From Leptospira sp. (GTDB lineage Bacteria; Spirochaetota; Leptospiria; Leptospirales; Leptospiraceae): a stretch of DNA of 64,000 nucleotides. The translations under genes were made by a program, and so were the position numbers. Position 1 is the first letter of the stretch. Every line of letters starts with the position of its first letter. The stretch lies in contig PEQN01000013.1 in NCBI GenBank assembly GCA_002786225.1, positions 1-64,000 on the forward strand, given 5' to 3'. This document shows, in pieces, positions 41,868-53,011 of the stretch. The notes under the pieces are model-generated. The model did no database searches and was not told the origin of the DNA. It worked only from the letters and a program-made list of their open reading frames with translations.

Positions 41868-43040
41868 ATGAAAAAAATTGACGTATCAAGTCTCAAAAAA
41901 GGTGATAAGTATACTAAACCTGTATACTTGGATCCAGATACAGTTTTTATAAGCTCGAACTCTCCCATCTCAGAAGCCGATCTAGATCGATTAACAAAAT
42001 TTGGTATTAAAGAAGTATTTTCTGATGGTACAAAAATTATTGAAGAAACTGAAGAAAAGGTAAATAAATTTTCTGACGATAAGTTACCATTTTTAGATCA
42101 AACCGAGGATGCTCTTAGACTTAAAGTAATATATGATAAAATCATTCATAATAGGTTTGAATTTGATTCAATCTACGGACATGCTCTTGATATTGTTCAA
42201 AAGTCTTACAAAATTATTGCAGATGGTAAATCTATAGAAATTCGAGAATTTAGAGATGTTGCTGAAAAAATATGCGATTATGTAAAAGGGAACTCACAGA
42301 TTTCTGTTTATTTAAACTCTTACAACCAAAATAATAATTACCTCTACCACCAAGTTGTGAATTCTACCTTTTTTGCAGTAGTAATTGGGATGAATATGGA
42401 CTATTCTAGACCAAAGTTAATTGATCTAGCACTAGCATCTCTAGTAGCAGATGTTGGAATGCTATTAGTTCCTAATAATATTTCCGAAAAAACAGGCATC
42501 TTGGATGATAACGAAAAAAAAATAATATTCAAGCATACTCTTGTCGGCTATCAAGTTTTAACTCAAAGAATCAAATTAAAAAATAGTCTAGCGGTTGTAA
42601 GCTTGCAACACCATGAAAACTTTGATGGTACGGGCTATCCACAAAAGATAAGCGGAAATTCCATAGAGGAGTTTGCAAGAATTTATGCTATTGCAGATAA
42701 TTATTCATCTCTTATATCAAAGCGTCCCCAAAGACCAGCCTTTCTTCCCCATGAAGCTATCAAGAAAATGATAGGCGAGTTGGTAACTAAATTTGATCTA
42801 AAGATGGTTAGATTATTTTTGAATATACAATCCATGTATCCACTTGGTTCTTATGTTGAATTATCAGATGGACGAACAGCTATGGTGTTAGATGTCAATA
42901 AAGATAAACCGATTAGACCATCCGTGAGAATCATAAAGGAGTCTAACGGACAAAAGGTAAAAACCCTCCAATTCTCTAATCTCGGTACTGACCTACAACT
43001 TTATATTACAAAACCAATAGAAGCTAAACTAGCAATTTAG
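41868..43040 (+). CDS. HD-GYP domain protein, degenerate metal site
   Basis: N-terminal DUF3391-like segment; LQHHENFDGTGYPQ; HD dyad reads AD (VADVGM). Confidence 0.88.
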   Translation: MKKIDVSSLKKGDKYTKPVYLDPDTVFISSNSPISEADLDRLTKFGIKEVFSDGTKIIEETEEKVNKFSDDKLPFLDQTEDALRLKVIYDKIIHNRFEFDSIYGHALDIVQKSYKIIADGKSIEIREFRDVAEKICDYVKGNSQISVYLNSYNQNNNYLYHQVVNSTFFAVVIGMNMDYSRPKLIDLALASLVADVGMLLVPNNISEKTGILDDNEKKIIFKHTLVGYQVLTQRIKLKNSLAVVSLQHHENFDGTGYPQKISGNSIEEFARIYAIADNYSSLISKRPQRPAFLPHEAIKKMIGELVTKFDLKMVRLFLNIQSMYPLGSYVELSDGRTAMVLDVNKDKPIRPSVRIIKESNGQKVKTLQFSNLGTDLQLYITKPIEAKLAI

Positions 43041-43049
43041 GTTAAAATC

Positions 43050-43397
43050 TTGAATATTCCTAAGGGAAAATTCGGGGAAGATCAAGCAGTAGATTATCTC
43101 ATTGATAATAATTACACAATACTGGAAAGAAATTACCGCATAAAGATAGGAGAAATAGACATAATTGCATGTAAAGACGAAGTCATATTCGCAATCGAAG
43201 TAAAATACAGAAAACAATTAGAGGAAGATTTTCATCCTTTTCTAACAATGACTAAACATAAACTTTTTAAAATGCAAACTGTAATTCAATCTTATATTAT
43301 GAATAATACACGATTTGGTTCTTTCGATGTATCATTTTGTCTCATAGCAGTTGATGAAAAAAGTAAAGTTAATTTTTATTCTCATCTTACAAATTAG
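43050..43397 (+). CDS. UPF0102 family protein (YraN-like nuclease fold)
   Basis: GKFGEDQAVDYLIDNNYTILERNYRIKIGEIDIIACKDEVIFAIEVKYR. Confidence 0.93.
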   Translation: MNIPKGKFGEDQAVDYLIDNNYTILERNYRIKIGEIDIIACKDEVIFAIEVKYRKQLEEDFHPFLTMTKHKLFKMQTVIQSYIMNNTRFGSFDVSFCLIAVDEKSKVNFYSHLTN

Positions 43398-43439
43398 TTT
43401 TTTTAAGTTCATAAGCTAAGAGGCCGATTTGTTAAAATG

Positions 43440-43478
43440 TGACTCACGGAAGAGTCAATGCATTTACAAGGAAGTAAA
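43440..43478 (+). promoter_or_regulatory. Tandem GGA-loop hairpins, candidate CsrA-binding leader
   Basis: TGACTC[ACGGAA]GAGTCA (43440-43457) and TTTAC[AAGGAA]GTAAA (43463-43478); the second loop holds the SD for ATG 43482. Confidence 0.5.
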
Positions 43479-43481
43479 ACA

Positions 43482-43682
43482 ATGAAGAAATTATCCATCC
43501 AAGGTAACTTAGCTGAATCTACAGGATTTGGACCAGATCCAGTCATGCTCAGAAAATCAGGTCAATCCTCTAAAATTATTAAAAAATCGGAATCCTATAA
43601 AAAGAGAATTTTAGATCCAAATTATATGGATTTTGCAATTGATAAAATTGCTGTAGAATTATTACATTTTATTAGTAAATAA
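43482..43682 (+). CDS. Small conserved-looking protein, possibly FlgM-like
   Basis: Good SD (AAGGA); C-terminus YKKRILDPNYMDFAIDKIAVELLHFISK resembles spirochaetal FlgM C-terminal pattern. Confidence 0.6.
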   Translation: MKKLSIQGNLAESTGFGPDPVMLRKSGQSSKIIKKSESYKKRILDPNYMDFAIDKIAVELLHFISK

Positions 43683-43693
43683 TGATATTTGAA

Positions 43694-45277
43694 TTAGGCT
43701 GCGAGAAACTTAATTGTTTTACTTCCTTCTCGCAAGCCTATAGCTATAATTAAATCGTCTTCAGTAACTTTTTCCTTTATCTTTGAATCTGCAATAGTCC
43801 TAGCTAATCTAAGAACCTTTAGCTTTTCCCTAAAACTAAATTCCAAATACTTAAATTGTTTATTGTATTTATCAATATCTGCATTATCCCAATTTAAATA
43901 TTCAAATATTTGACTTGAGGGTATTTCAGAATTTGAATGTATTTTTTTATCTTTAAATCTTTCCCATTGAATTAGCCGAACATTTTGAATTTTTTCTTGG
44001 ATATTGGACAAAGAAATTTTCATTTCTGAAACTATATTATTTGAATTAATAACAAGAGATTTATGGAGTTCTGCAATAATATCAAATCTCTCTAATATCG
44101 GCCCAGAAATTTTAGATAGATAAGTTCTAATCTGATCCTTTTTACAAATACATTGACTTTTTCCTGAATTAAAATTTCCACAAGGGCAAAGATTGGAAAG
44201 TGCAATTAGTTGAAAGCGAGAAGGGAACTCAGCCCATTGAGAATTCCTATGTAATTTAATAATTCCACTTTCCATGGGCTCTCTGAGGTTCTGCAATATA
44301 GATGATTTAATTTCGCCAAATTCATCCAAAACTAAAATACCTTTATGAGCTAATGAAATTTCGCCTAATTGAAGTTTTGATCCACCTCCCAAAAGTCCAT
44401 TCGCTGTAATAGAATGATGAGGGATTCGATAAGGCCTGTATGGGAAGTTAGGATTCATTGCTTGGAATTGTTGGTGTATGTTATAAATTTCATTCCATTC
44501 GAAGGGATTTGGTTTACTTTGTATTATGTTAGCTATTTCAGCCATCATTGTTTTGCCAGAACCAGGTATTCCTGTTATAAGGATATGATGGTGTCCCATC
44601 AATGCGTAAACCATCGCTTCAAACGCGAGCCTTTGTCCATCATAGAGATAAAGTGTATCATTTTTTATAGAGTTATTGATTGTTGAAAAATTATTTTCAG
44701 TTGGAAACTCGCTTTCAATAAAATATATTTTTGATTTAGAATTATCTTCAATTTCCTTTTTATTATTTATCTCAGAAAGTTTATCTATTCCAATTAAGTT
44801 AGAAGACTTGCCCAAGGCTTTCATTTCATGATAATTAATTTTGGGGATCAGTAAGGTAGATTCAGTTGGCAATTGAAATGTGATAAGTTCAGAAATATTA
44901 GATACAGGTAAAATATCTCCATTTAAAGCTAGCTCACCTATTAAAAAAAGATTTTCATATTCTGATAGATCTAATTGTTGGGAAGCTATAAGAATACCTA
45001 CTGCTATTGTTAAATCAAATTGGGATCCATCCTTCTTCTTACTAGATGGACTTAAGTTAATTGTAATATTTTGAAAAGGGTATTCATACCCTGAGGATTC
45101 TATTGCTGCGCGAATTCTATCTTTGGATTCTCGAATATTTCTACTTGGGAGACCAACAACTTGAAATCCAGGAATTCCTCTGCGTAAATACACCTCTACT
45201 CGTATAGGTAGGATTTTATTCGCAATATTTGCAATTGTATGAACCAGTGCATATTTTCCTTTCATAAGTCCTCTCAA
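43694..45277 (-). CDS. YifB/ComM family Mg-chelatase-like AAA+ protein
   Basis: ILITGIPGSGKTMMAEI, GILVLDEFGEIKSSILQNLREPMESG, CPCGNF; N-terminal ChlI/Lon-like domain. Confidence 0.94.
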   Translation of the reverse strand: MRGLMKGKYALVHTIANIANKILPIRVEVYLRRGIPGFQVVGLPSRNIRESKDRIRAAIESSGYEYPFQNITINLSPSSKKKDGSQFDLTIAVGILIASQQLDLSEYENLFLIGELALNGDILPVSNISELITFQLPTESTLLIPKINYHEMKALGKSSNLIGIDKLSEINNKKEIEDNSKSKIYFIESEFPTENNFSTINNSIKNDTLYLYDGQRLAFEAMVYALMGHHHILITGIPGSGKTMMAEIANIIQSKPNPFEWNEIYNIHQQFQAMNPNFPYRPYRIPHHSITANGLLGGGSKLQLGEISLAHKGILVLDEFGEIKSSILQNLREPMESGIIKLHRNSQWAEFPSRFQLIALSNLCPCGNFNSGKSQCICKKDQIRTYLSKISGPILERFDIIAELHKSLVINSNNIVSEMKISLSNIQEKIQNVRLIQWERFKDKKIHSNSEIPSSQIFEYLNWDNADIDKYNKQFKYLEFSFREKLKVLRLARTIADSKIKEKVTEDDLIIAIGLREGSKTIKFLAA

Positions 45278-45379
45278 ACCTATGTCTGAAAAATTGGATT
45301 AGAAGAAATTAATTTCAAAAAAAGAGTCATCTAGAAAAAAAACCTTGCCTAATAATTGAAATGAATCTTTTCTAAGGAA

Positions 45380-45772
45380 ATGAAAACTCTGTACATCAGA
45401 ATACTGTGTTGTCTTTACTTATGTCTTTTAATAAGCTGCTCAACACGACTTGTACCAAAAGAAAAATCGAAAGAGTTTAATGATTCCATATCCGACAGAA
45501 TCTATATCTTAAAAGAAGAAATAAAATCAGCCAACAATGAGATCCTCAAGAAGGGGACTTTTGTAAAACTTTATATAGAATCGACTCCATCCTTGTTAAA
45601 AGTAAAATGCATTCCTGCCAATGAATCACGAGAATACGCAATTGGAAGGATGGCGATATATAAGATTAATGATGATTATGAGAAGAGAGAATTAAATTTC
45701 GACGAAATTGAGTCAATTATTGCAGAAAAATTTGACATATATGATCCTTCAAAAAAACCTAAACGAAAGTGA
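45380..45772 (+). CDS. Small lipoprotein, type II secretion-adjacent
   Basis: LYLCLLISCSTRL lipobox; located immediately upstream of the T2SS operon region. Confidence 0.75.
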   Translation: MKTLYIRILCCLYLCLLISCSTRLVPKEKSKEFNDSISDRIYILKEEIKSANNEILKKGTFVKLYIESTPSLLKVKCIPANESREYAIGRMAIYKINDDYEKRELNFDEIESIIAEKFDIYDPSKKPKRK

Positions 45773-45882
45773 TTTTATTTGGGACACTCCATTTCAAATT
45801 CTACACTGTTGTTTTAAATATATATGAATATTAGAAAAAGTATAATTCAAGTTCTTCGAATAAGGTTGTCGATAGGAATACT

Positions 45883-46782
45883 GTGAAACAACTCATTTTA
45901 CTCATGTTGATATCCGTTTTTCCTGGTATTGTTTTTGCCAATCCTTTCGAAAAATACAATGAAGAATTGAACCAATTTGCACCCCTAGAATCATCTAATT
46001 TCTTTCGTTCCAGTGACAATTCTATCTCTCATCTCTTTAAATCCGGTAAATTCGTTCCCAATTTGGATTCAGAGGAAGAAAATACTATGGAAGAACTTCC
46101 AAAATATTTAAATTTCTCTACTCTTGTTTCATCTAAAATTGTTAGAGAAAAAGGGGAGATCATAAAAAGTCATACTGTAAAGCCGAAAGATACTTTACTT
46201 GCAATTTCTAAGCAATATAAATCGGACATTCATAGAATTAAAAAAATAAACGGTCTGAAAACTGACTTAATTCGATCAGGAGAAGTTCTTGAGATACCAG
46301 TTGTGACTGGAAATGCAAGTGTCAAAAAGGTAGTTACCCAGAGAATATTCATCAATCCTGTCCCCGATAGCCGTATTACTTCAAGATTTGGAAGAAGATC
46401 TGACCCATTTAATAAATACAGCCGTAATTTTCATTCTGGACTTGATATGGCTGCAAAAGTAGGTACTCCAGTAGTTGCGTCTTCGGATGGGGAAGTCGTT
46501 TTCACGGGTAACAATGGTGGTTATGGAAATACTGTGATCCTTCTCCATTCCAATGGCTACAAAACTGTTTATGCTCATTGTGCAAAGATAGTTGTAGAAG
46601 TGGGCGAAAAGGTAAAAATGGGAAGAGTGATAGCTGCGGTAGGAAGAACGGGAACAGCAACTGGAGCACATTTGCATTTTGAAGTTTTTAAAAATGGAAA
46701 ACTTATAAATCCTCAAACAGCGTTAAATTCTTACGAAAAAGTGATAACAAAGCTTACTAGCTCTGAGGTGGCTGGTCTTTAG
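45883..46782 (+). CDS. LysM + M23 (LytM) family peptidase, GTG start
   Basis: HTVKPKDTLLAISKQYKSDIHRIKKINGL (LysM); FHSGLDMAAKVGTPV, GTATGAHLHFEVFKNG. Confidence 0.93.
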   Translation: MKQLILLMLISVFPGIVFANPFEKYNEELNQFAPLESSNFFRSSDNSISHLFKSGKFVPNLDSEEENTMEELPKYLNFSTLVSSKIVREKGEIIKSHTVKPKDTLLAISKQYKSDIHRIKKINGLKTDLIRSGEVLEIPVVTGNASVKKVVTQRIFINPVPDSRITSRFGRRSDPFNKYSRNFHSGLDMAAKVGTPVVASSDGEVVFTGNNGGYGNTVILLHSNGYKTVYAHCAKIVVEVGEKVKMGRVIAAVGRTGTATGAHLHFEVFKNGKLINPQTALNSYEKVITKLTSSEVAGL

Positions 46783-46847
46783 AATTCTACTTGTCAATAG
46801 CTTTCCTTGTTGGATAGTAACTGTAGAAGCAAGTTGTTTTTTCTCTT

Positions 46848-47750
46848 ATGAATCTTTATCTATCCCGATTACAAAATAATAAATTCATTACTCTCATTCC
46901 TGTAGTTTTACTATTAACCTACGCACTTGCCTATTTAGTACGTATGATTTTAATTGTTTTTTTAAATACTTCTCCCAGTTCAACACAATCAGGACTAAAG
47001 TCAAGGCAGGCGAGGGCAGAGGTAATTAAATCCTTGAGTATCTATGAAGAAGTCGTTTCTGGCAATTTAATTCGTGGGATTTTCTTTGAACCTGGTCAGG
47101 AAAGAACTATAACTGGTGAGAACAGCCTTCCTATGGAAGCAGCGGAAGATCCAGATGTGGATCTTATGGTTGTAACAGGGACACTTAGTGGGGATAGTAG
47201 TTATGCAAGGGTTACAATTCGAGAAAAATCAGGCACTACAGAAGAATATGCGATTGGAGAAGAAATCGGGGGATTCAAGGTTCGCTCAATAGAACAGCAT
47301 TTTGTAATTCTTCAAAAAGCTAAATTTCGCCTGAAAGTTTGGATAGGTGAAACGATAGCTAAGGCTAAAGAAAGAATTAAAGATAAATTACCAACAGAAA
47401 CTACCACAGCCCTGAATTCCTCACAAACGATTCAAAAGATCTTATCCCGAGAGGATGTGAATCGAAAATTAAAAGACCCAAATGTAATCTATAAAGATGC
47501 GAGATTTGGTCCCCATTTGGTAGACGGCAAGATTGAAGGCTACAAATTGTACCAAGTGGCGAGATCGCATATTTTTTACTCTTTGGGTGCTAGGGGTGGA
47601 GACATCATAAAGAGAGTAAATGGAATGCCTTTAAATGATACAGAAAAGATGTTAGAAATTTGGGGTTCTGTAAAATCTGCAACTAAAATCACTATTGATC
47701 TTGAGAGAAGTGGAAAGATTCTCACATACGAATTTTTAATCAGAAATTAA
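46848..47750 (+). CDS. gspC: Type II secretion system protein GspC
   Basis: N-terminal TM, HR-like region, PDZ-like [28 protein letters not shown]; upstream of gspD. Confidence 0.85.
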   Translation: MNLYLSRLQNNKFITLIPVVLLLTYALAYLVRMILIVFLNTSPSSTQSGLKSRQARAEVIKSLSIYEEVVSGNLIRGIFFEPGQERTITGENSLPMEAAEDPDVDLMVVTGTLSGDSSYARVTIREKSGTTEEYAIGEEIGGFKVRSIEQHFVILQKAKFRLKVWIGETIAKAKERIKDKLPTETTTALNSSQTIQKILSREDVNRKLKDPNVIYKDARFGPHLVDGKIEGYKLYQVARSHIFYSLGARGGDIIKRVNGMPLNDTEKMLEIWGSVKSATKITIDLERSGKILTYEFLIRN

Positions 47751-47755
47751 AGAGA

Positions 47756-49624
47756 ATGAAAATGAAATCAAATGCCTTGCTTAAACATATAGAACCTAAA
47801 AGAATCATCAGTCTACTTTTAATACTTTTTTGTTTTGAAATATTCTCACAAGAATCTGAAAATTTAGAAGAAAATAAATCAGATACTGCAAAAGAAGAAA
47901 CTAAGCAGTCTATTCGTAAGCCCAAAAAACTTCCTGTGAATGATTCTTCTACAATTAAGAAAGGAACTAGTTTTACTGCGGATTGGAGAGATACTGAACT
48001 TAAAGACTTTCTCTTAGGAATGAGTGCTATCATTAAGAAGAATATTTTAATCGATGACAGCGTAAAAGGAAAAAAGATAACTATCATTTCTCAAAAGAGA
48101 ATCCCAAGTGAAGAAGCCTACAATTTCATGAAGTCAGTTCTTGAAGCCCAAGGCTATGGAGTTATTGAAGAAGACAACATCATTAAAGTAGTTAAAATTA
48201 AAGATGCACTTGCCAAGACACAAACTGTTCGTGTTGGTAAAGATTTAATTTCTGAATCAGAAGTAAGTGATAATAAAATTATCACTCAAATCGTTCCCCT
48301 TGATTATATGTCTGGTGCCGATTTGGAACCAATTTTAAAGAGGGTAACTTCGCAAGATACTGATGTTATAATAACTAGAAATTCAAACACTATAGTCCTC
48401 TCTGGTTCTTCTGCTGATATTAATAAATTATTGAAATTAGTTAATAATCTAGATAATCCGATACCTACTTCAGGTCCAGGAGCAATTAGTTCTGCTGGTG
48501 ATATTCATATTTATACCTTGGAATACAATGAAGCTGAAAAACTAGCAGCCATTCTTGTGAAATTAGATTTACCAGAGTTAGATGAGTCTACTCCTGATCC
48601 TAATGCGGCTGCTTCGATAGGTGCTGATGGAAAACCTATTTCTCCACCGCAGAATAACCAGGCGAAGCAAAAGATACCAGGTAAAATCGAAAAGATCAAA
48701 GCTGTTGCACACAAGGAATCAAATTCAATTATCATCACTTCTACCAAAAGAGAATGGCAAGAAATTCAAAAAATCATTAAGGTTCTAGACCAAGCTAGAA
48801 AACAAGTCTTATTGGAAGTACTTATCGTTGAATTAACATCTACTGACCTAAATGATTTTGGTATCGATTGGAGATATCGTGAACTAGCCTATGCACAATT
48901 TAACACAGGTCTTGCTGCTCAAGGTGGAGTTTTGGATGCAAATGGACGACCAACAAATGTAAACACACTTTCTGGATTTTCTCTTGGTTTTCTGAATAGA
49001 GGTAGTCAACAAATTGTAGGTATTTTGAATGCTAATTCAACAAATGAAAACTTTAATGTGCTATCTGCACCCCAAGTCCTAACACTAGATAACCAGGAAG
49101 CTGAAATCAATGTGGGTCAAGATGTTCCTGTTAGAACCCAAAATAGGAACGCTGGACTAGGCGGTGATAACGCGGTTACCGTTGCTAACTTTGAATATAG
49201 ACCTACAGGTATTAAACTAAAATTTACTCCCCACATAAATAAAAATAATAAAATTACCTTAGATCTCTACCAAGAAATAAAAAACGTTGCTGGAATTTCT
49301 AGCGAAGCAACCGGCGGAAACCCTACTTTTAATAAGCGTGATATCAAAACTACAATAGTTGTAGATAATATCCAAACAATTGTTATTGGAGGTTTAATCT
49401 CTAATGACAAACAGAAGAAAGTTTCCAGAATTCCTATCCTTGGAGAGATACCCTTGATTGGAAATCTATTCAGAAGAACCACGAATCAATTAAAGAAAAC
49501 GAATCTAATGGTTTTCTTAACACCGCATATTTTGAATGATAGAACAAATTCTGACAGAATTACTATTCAGAAGAAAATAGAACAAGAAAGAGAAGAGAAA
49601 GAGCGTGAGAAAAGATTACGATGA
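47756..49624 (+). CDS. gspD: Type II secretion system secretin GspD
   Basis: N0/N1 domains, [28 protein letters not shown], secretin C-domain [11 protein letters not shown]...[16 protein letters not shown]. Confidence 0.96.
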   Translation: MKMKSNALLKHIEPKRIISLLLILFCFEIFSQESENLEENKSDTAKEETKQSIRKPKKLPVNDSSTIKKGTSFTADWRDTELKDFLLGMSAIIKKNILIDDSVKGKKITIISQKRIPSEEAYNFMKSVLEAQGYGVIEEDNIIKVVKIKDALAKTQTVRVGKDLISESEVSDNKIITQIVPLDYMSGADLEPILKRVTSQDTDVIITRNSNTIVLSGSSADINKLLKLVNNLDNPIPTSGPGAISSAGDIHIYTLEYNEAEKLAAILVKLDLPELDESTPDPNAAASIGADGKPISPPQNNQAKQKIPGKIEKIKAVAHKESNSIIITSTKREWQEIQKIIKVLDQARKQVLLEVLIVELTSTDLNDFGIDWRYRELAYAQFNTGLAAQGGVLDANGRPTNVNTLSGFSLGFLNRGSQQIVGILNANSTNENFNVLSAPQVLTLDNQEAEINVGQDVPVRTQNRNAGLGGDNAVTVANFEYRPTGIKLKFTPHINKNNKITLDLYQEIKNVAGISSEATGGNPTFNKRDIKTTIVVDNIQTIVIGGLISNDKQKKVSRIPILGEIPLIGNLFRRTTNQLKKTNLMVFLTPHILNDRTNSDRITIQKKIEQEREEKEREKRLR

Positions 49625-51294
49625 AGAAGACTCTTGGTGATATTTTAATTGAGGATGGAATTCTAACAGAGCAAGATCTTTTAGAAGCACTTAAAACCCA
49701 ATCTAAATCAAATATCCCACTTACTCATATACTTCAAAAAAAGGGATTGGCTGGTGAAATAGATATTCTCAAGTCACTTGCCAAACTCCATAATCTAACT
49801 TTCCAAGAAAAAATTGAATTTTCTGATTTTCATGATGTATTTCGCCTAGTACCGAATAAATTAATTCAAAAAAGCAGACTTGTTCCTTTTGATTTAAAGA
49901 AAAAGACAGTAAAGATCGCCTTATGCGATCCTACGGATTTACATCCCATGGATGATATCCGGTTTTTCTTAAAAGGTTACAAAGTAGAATTTATTTTAGT
50001 TCCTGAACCTGAGATAATGCGAATTATTCATGCGCATTATGATACAACTACTTCTGAAACCAAAGAACTCATGGATGAGATGGATGGAGACTTTAGTGAT
50101 ATTTTAGATTTAGAAACCGACAATCTTGATTTATCGAATGAAGCGCCTATCATAAAAATGGTGAATGTGATACTTTCACAAGCGGTATCTGAACGAGCCT
50201 CCGATATTCACATAGAACCATATGAGAAGTCCCTAGTAGTAAGATACCGTGTTGATGGTATTTTGCATAAGGTCTTAACACCGCCTAAATCATTCTTATC
50301 AGGTATTTCAACTAGAATCAAAATTATGTCGAATCTAAATATTGCCGAAAATAGACTTCCTCAAGATGGGCGGATTAAATTAAAACTTGCAGGTAAGGAT
50401 GTTGACATTAGGGTTTCTTTTATCCCTTGCCAATACGGGGAAAGAGTTGTAATGAGGGTCTTAAACAAAACCGATCAAAAGTATTCTCTCGGTACTATGG
50501 GCTTGTATGAAGATTTTCAAAAAATGATTCGTGAACTGATCTACAAACCTCATGGTATCATTTTAGTTACTGGACCAACTGGTTCTGGTAAATCTACAAC
50601 CTTATATTCTGCTTTAAGTGAATTAAATACTGAAGAAAGAAACATTATTACCTGCGAAGATCCTGTTGAATACCAGATTGATGGAATTTCACAGATGCAA
50701 ATGCAAGAGAAAATTGGATTAACATTCGCAACTGGTCTCAGAGCCATACTTCGACAAGACCCTGATGTGGTTATGGTAGGGGAAATTCGAGACCAAGAAA
50801 CAGCTCGTATTGCTATCCAAGCTTCGCTTACAGGTCACCTTGTATTTTCAACCTTACATACCAATGATGCAGCCTCAGCCGTTACTCGATTAGTTGATAT
50901 GGGTATTGAACCTTATCTGATTACTTCTACAGTTCTTGGTTTTATGGCACAACGCCTCGTAAGAGTCATTTGTAAAGATTGTAAAATCAGTTACAAACCT
51001 ACTCAAAAAGAGCTAGATTCATTAGGAATCAAAACTAAAGATTTGAAAGGTGGAGTCTTGTACAAAGGAAAAGGATGTTCATCTTGTATGAATACAGGCT
51101 ACAAAGGTAGAACTGGGATTTATGAACTATTAGTTATGAATTCTGAAGTAAAAAAAGTAGTTTTAGATGGATCTGATTCAAATAAAATTCTAGAAGTTGC
51201 CAAAGCTACCGGTCTTTCTGTATTGAAAGAGTATGGTAAGCGAAAAGTGATCGATGGAGTTACAACTCCAGAAGAAGTATTGCGAGTAACTTAG
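49621..51294 (+). CDS. gspE: Type II secretion system ATPase GspE
   Basis: [39 protein letters not shown]2C...CX2C zinc motif. Confidence 0.96.
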   Translation: MKKTLGDILIEDGILTEQDLLEALKTQSKSNIPLTHILQKKGLAGEIDILKSLAKLHNLTFQEKIEFSDFHDVFRLVPNKLIQKSRLVPFDLKKKTVKIALCDPTDLHPMDDIRFFLKGYKVEFILVPEPEIMRIIHAHYDTTTSETKELMDEMDGDFSDILDLETDNLDLSNEAPIIKMVNVILSQAVSERASDIHIEPYEKSLVVRYRVDGILHKVLTPPKSFLSGISTRIKIMSNLNIAENRLPQDGRIKLKLAGKDVDIRVSFIPCQYGERVVMRVLNKTDQKYSLGTMGLYEDFQKMIRELIYKPHGIILVTGPTGSGKSTTLYSALSELNTEERNIITCEDPVEYQIDGISQMQMQEKIGLTFATGLRAILRQDPDVVMVGEIRDQETARIAIQASLTGHLVFSTLHTNDAASAVTRLVDMGIEPYLITSTVLGFMAQRLVRVICKDCKISYKPTQKELDSLGIKTKDLKGGVLYKGKGCSSCMNTGYKGRTGIYELLVMNSEVKKVVLDGSDSNKILEVAKATGLSVLKEYGKRKVIDGVTTPEEVLRVT

Positions 51295-52524
51295 ATGCCA
51301 TTATTTACATACACCGCATTCAACAAAAAAGGAAAAGAAATTAAGGGTATTGAAGATGCCAACAACATCCAAGGTGCTAGATCTAAACTTAAGGCAAAAG
51401 GTCTTTATGTAAAGAATATACAAGAAGATAGAGAAAAGCAAGAAAGGGAACTATTTCCACTTTTATCTAAACTTTTTTATAGAATCCCTCGCAAAGATGT
51501 TGGAATATTCTCCAAACAATTAGGAACTTTACTGGGTGCTGGAATACCCTTAGATAAATCACTATCAAGTATTATTGATCAAACAGAAAACATTTACCTT
51601 AAAAAAGTAGTAATTCAAATGAAGGCAGATATTACCGAGGGTCTTGCTCTTTCCGAATCAATGAAAAAGCACCCTCAAGTTTTTCCAGAGCAATATCCTT
51701 CTTTGATCTCAGTAGGAGAACAAACAGGTGATTATGAAATGACCTTGAATCGACTTGCTGAACTTGAAGAAAAATCAAATGAACTAAAATCCAAGGTTCA
51801 AGTAGCTATGGTCTATCCTTTTATAATGGGTTCTCTTTCTGTAATTGTTGCAATATTTTTATTAACTGTTGTAATCCCACAAATCCAAGAATTGTTTGAT
51901 CAGTTTGATGCAGAGCTTCCTTTAATCACAAGAATTGTAATCGGCCTTTCTTATGCTTTAACTAACTATTGGTGGGTTATGCTAATTACAATTTTTGGAG
52001 GTCTTTATGTTTTTATTCGATACAAAAATACACCAGTTGGAAGGAAAAACTGGGAAGCTTTTGTTCTAAGAATGCCAATTATTGGAGGTCTAACCAAAAA
52101 GGTTATGATTTCAAGTTTTGCACGCAGTTTATCTGTATTGCTTTTAAATAGAGTGCCTTTGATTACTTCATTGCAAATTGTTGGAAAGATTGTTGATAAT
52201 AAAATATTTTTAGCTGAAATTGATTTTGCAATTGAGAAAGTTAAAGAAGGTGGCAAATTAAGTGAATCTTTTCAAAACTCCCAGGTTTTACCTCAAATGG
52301 TAATTGGTATGGTTGCAGCTGGAGAGGTTTCCGATAAAGTTCCACAGATGATGGACAAATTGTCCGAAATTTATGAAGGTGAAGTTGAGAATACTATTAA
52401 ATCAATGACTCAAAGTTTAGAACCTATTATGATTATAGTTATGGGTGGATTGATATTTACTATTATGGCAGCAATTATGACACCTATGTATACATTGACT
52501 CAGAATATTAAACAAAATTTTTAA
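51295..52524 (+). CDS. gspF: Type II secretion system inner membrane protein GspF
   Basis: FTYTAFNKKGKEIKGIEDA, FSKQLGTLLGAGIPLDKSL, LEPIMIIVMGGLI. Confidence 0.96.
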   Translation: MPLFTYTAFNKKGKEIKGIEDANNIQGARSKLKAKGLYVKNIQEDREKQERELFPLLSKLFYRIPRKDVGIFSKQLGTLLGAGIPLDKSLSSIIDQTENIYLKKVVIQMKADITEGLALSESMKKHPQVFPEQYPSLISVGEQTGDYEMTLNRLAELEEKSNELKSKVQVAMVYPFIMGSLSVIVAIFLLTVVIPQIQELFDQFDAELPLITRIVIGLSYALTNYWWVMLITIFGGLYVFIRYKNTPVGRKNWEAFVLRMPIIGGLTKKVMISSFARSLSVLLLNRVPLITSLQIVGKIVDNKIFLAEIDFAIEKVKEGGKLSESFQNSQVLPQMVIGMVAAGEVSDKVPQMMDKLSEIYEGEVENTIKSMTQSLEPIMIIVMGGLIFTIMAAIMTPMYTLTQNIKQNF

Positions 52525-52539
52525 GAAAAGAGGATACGG

Positions 52540-53010
52540 ATGAAAATAAATATAAAAAGAAAAATTAGATCTGGTATGACATTGATTGAGATCGCTGTTG
52601 TAGTGATGATATTAGGTGCGATTATTGCAATCGTAGCAATTAATATCAATCCTGGTGAATTAAAAGATGATACAGCATCTTTACAACTAAAAAAAGATGC
52701 ACAAGAACTTCAGATGCACTTAGAAAGATATGCAAATAAATATGGAACATACCCTACCGAAGAACAAGGATTGAAAGCCTTAGTAGAGAAACCTACAAAT
52801 GGTGATAACATTCCAGAAGATTATGTTGCAATAATTAAGAATAAAAAAGGCATCGAAGATCCTTGGGGTACACCTTATCAACTTAAATTTGATAATGGAG
52901 AAGTCGCTATCTATAGTCTTGGAAAAGATAAAAAAGAAGGTGGAGATGGTAAAAATGCTGATTTCAATATTTTAAATGATGAGGAATACCCAACAGCATT
53001 TAAGAAGTAA
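52540..53010 (+). CDS. gspG: Type II secretion major pseudopilin GspG
   Basis: RSGMTLIEIAVVVMILGAIIAIV; GTYPTEEQGLKALVEKPT; DPWGTPYQ. Confidence 0.96.
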   Translation: MKINIKRKIRSGMTLIEIAVVVMILGAIIAIVAININPGELKDDTASLQLKKDAQELQMHLERYANKYGTYPTEEQGLKALVEKPTNGDNIPEDYVAIIKNKKGIEDPWGTPYQLKFDNGEVAIYSLGKDKKEGGDGKNADFNILNDEEYPTAFKK

Positions 53011-53011
53011 A

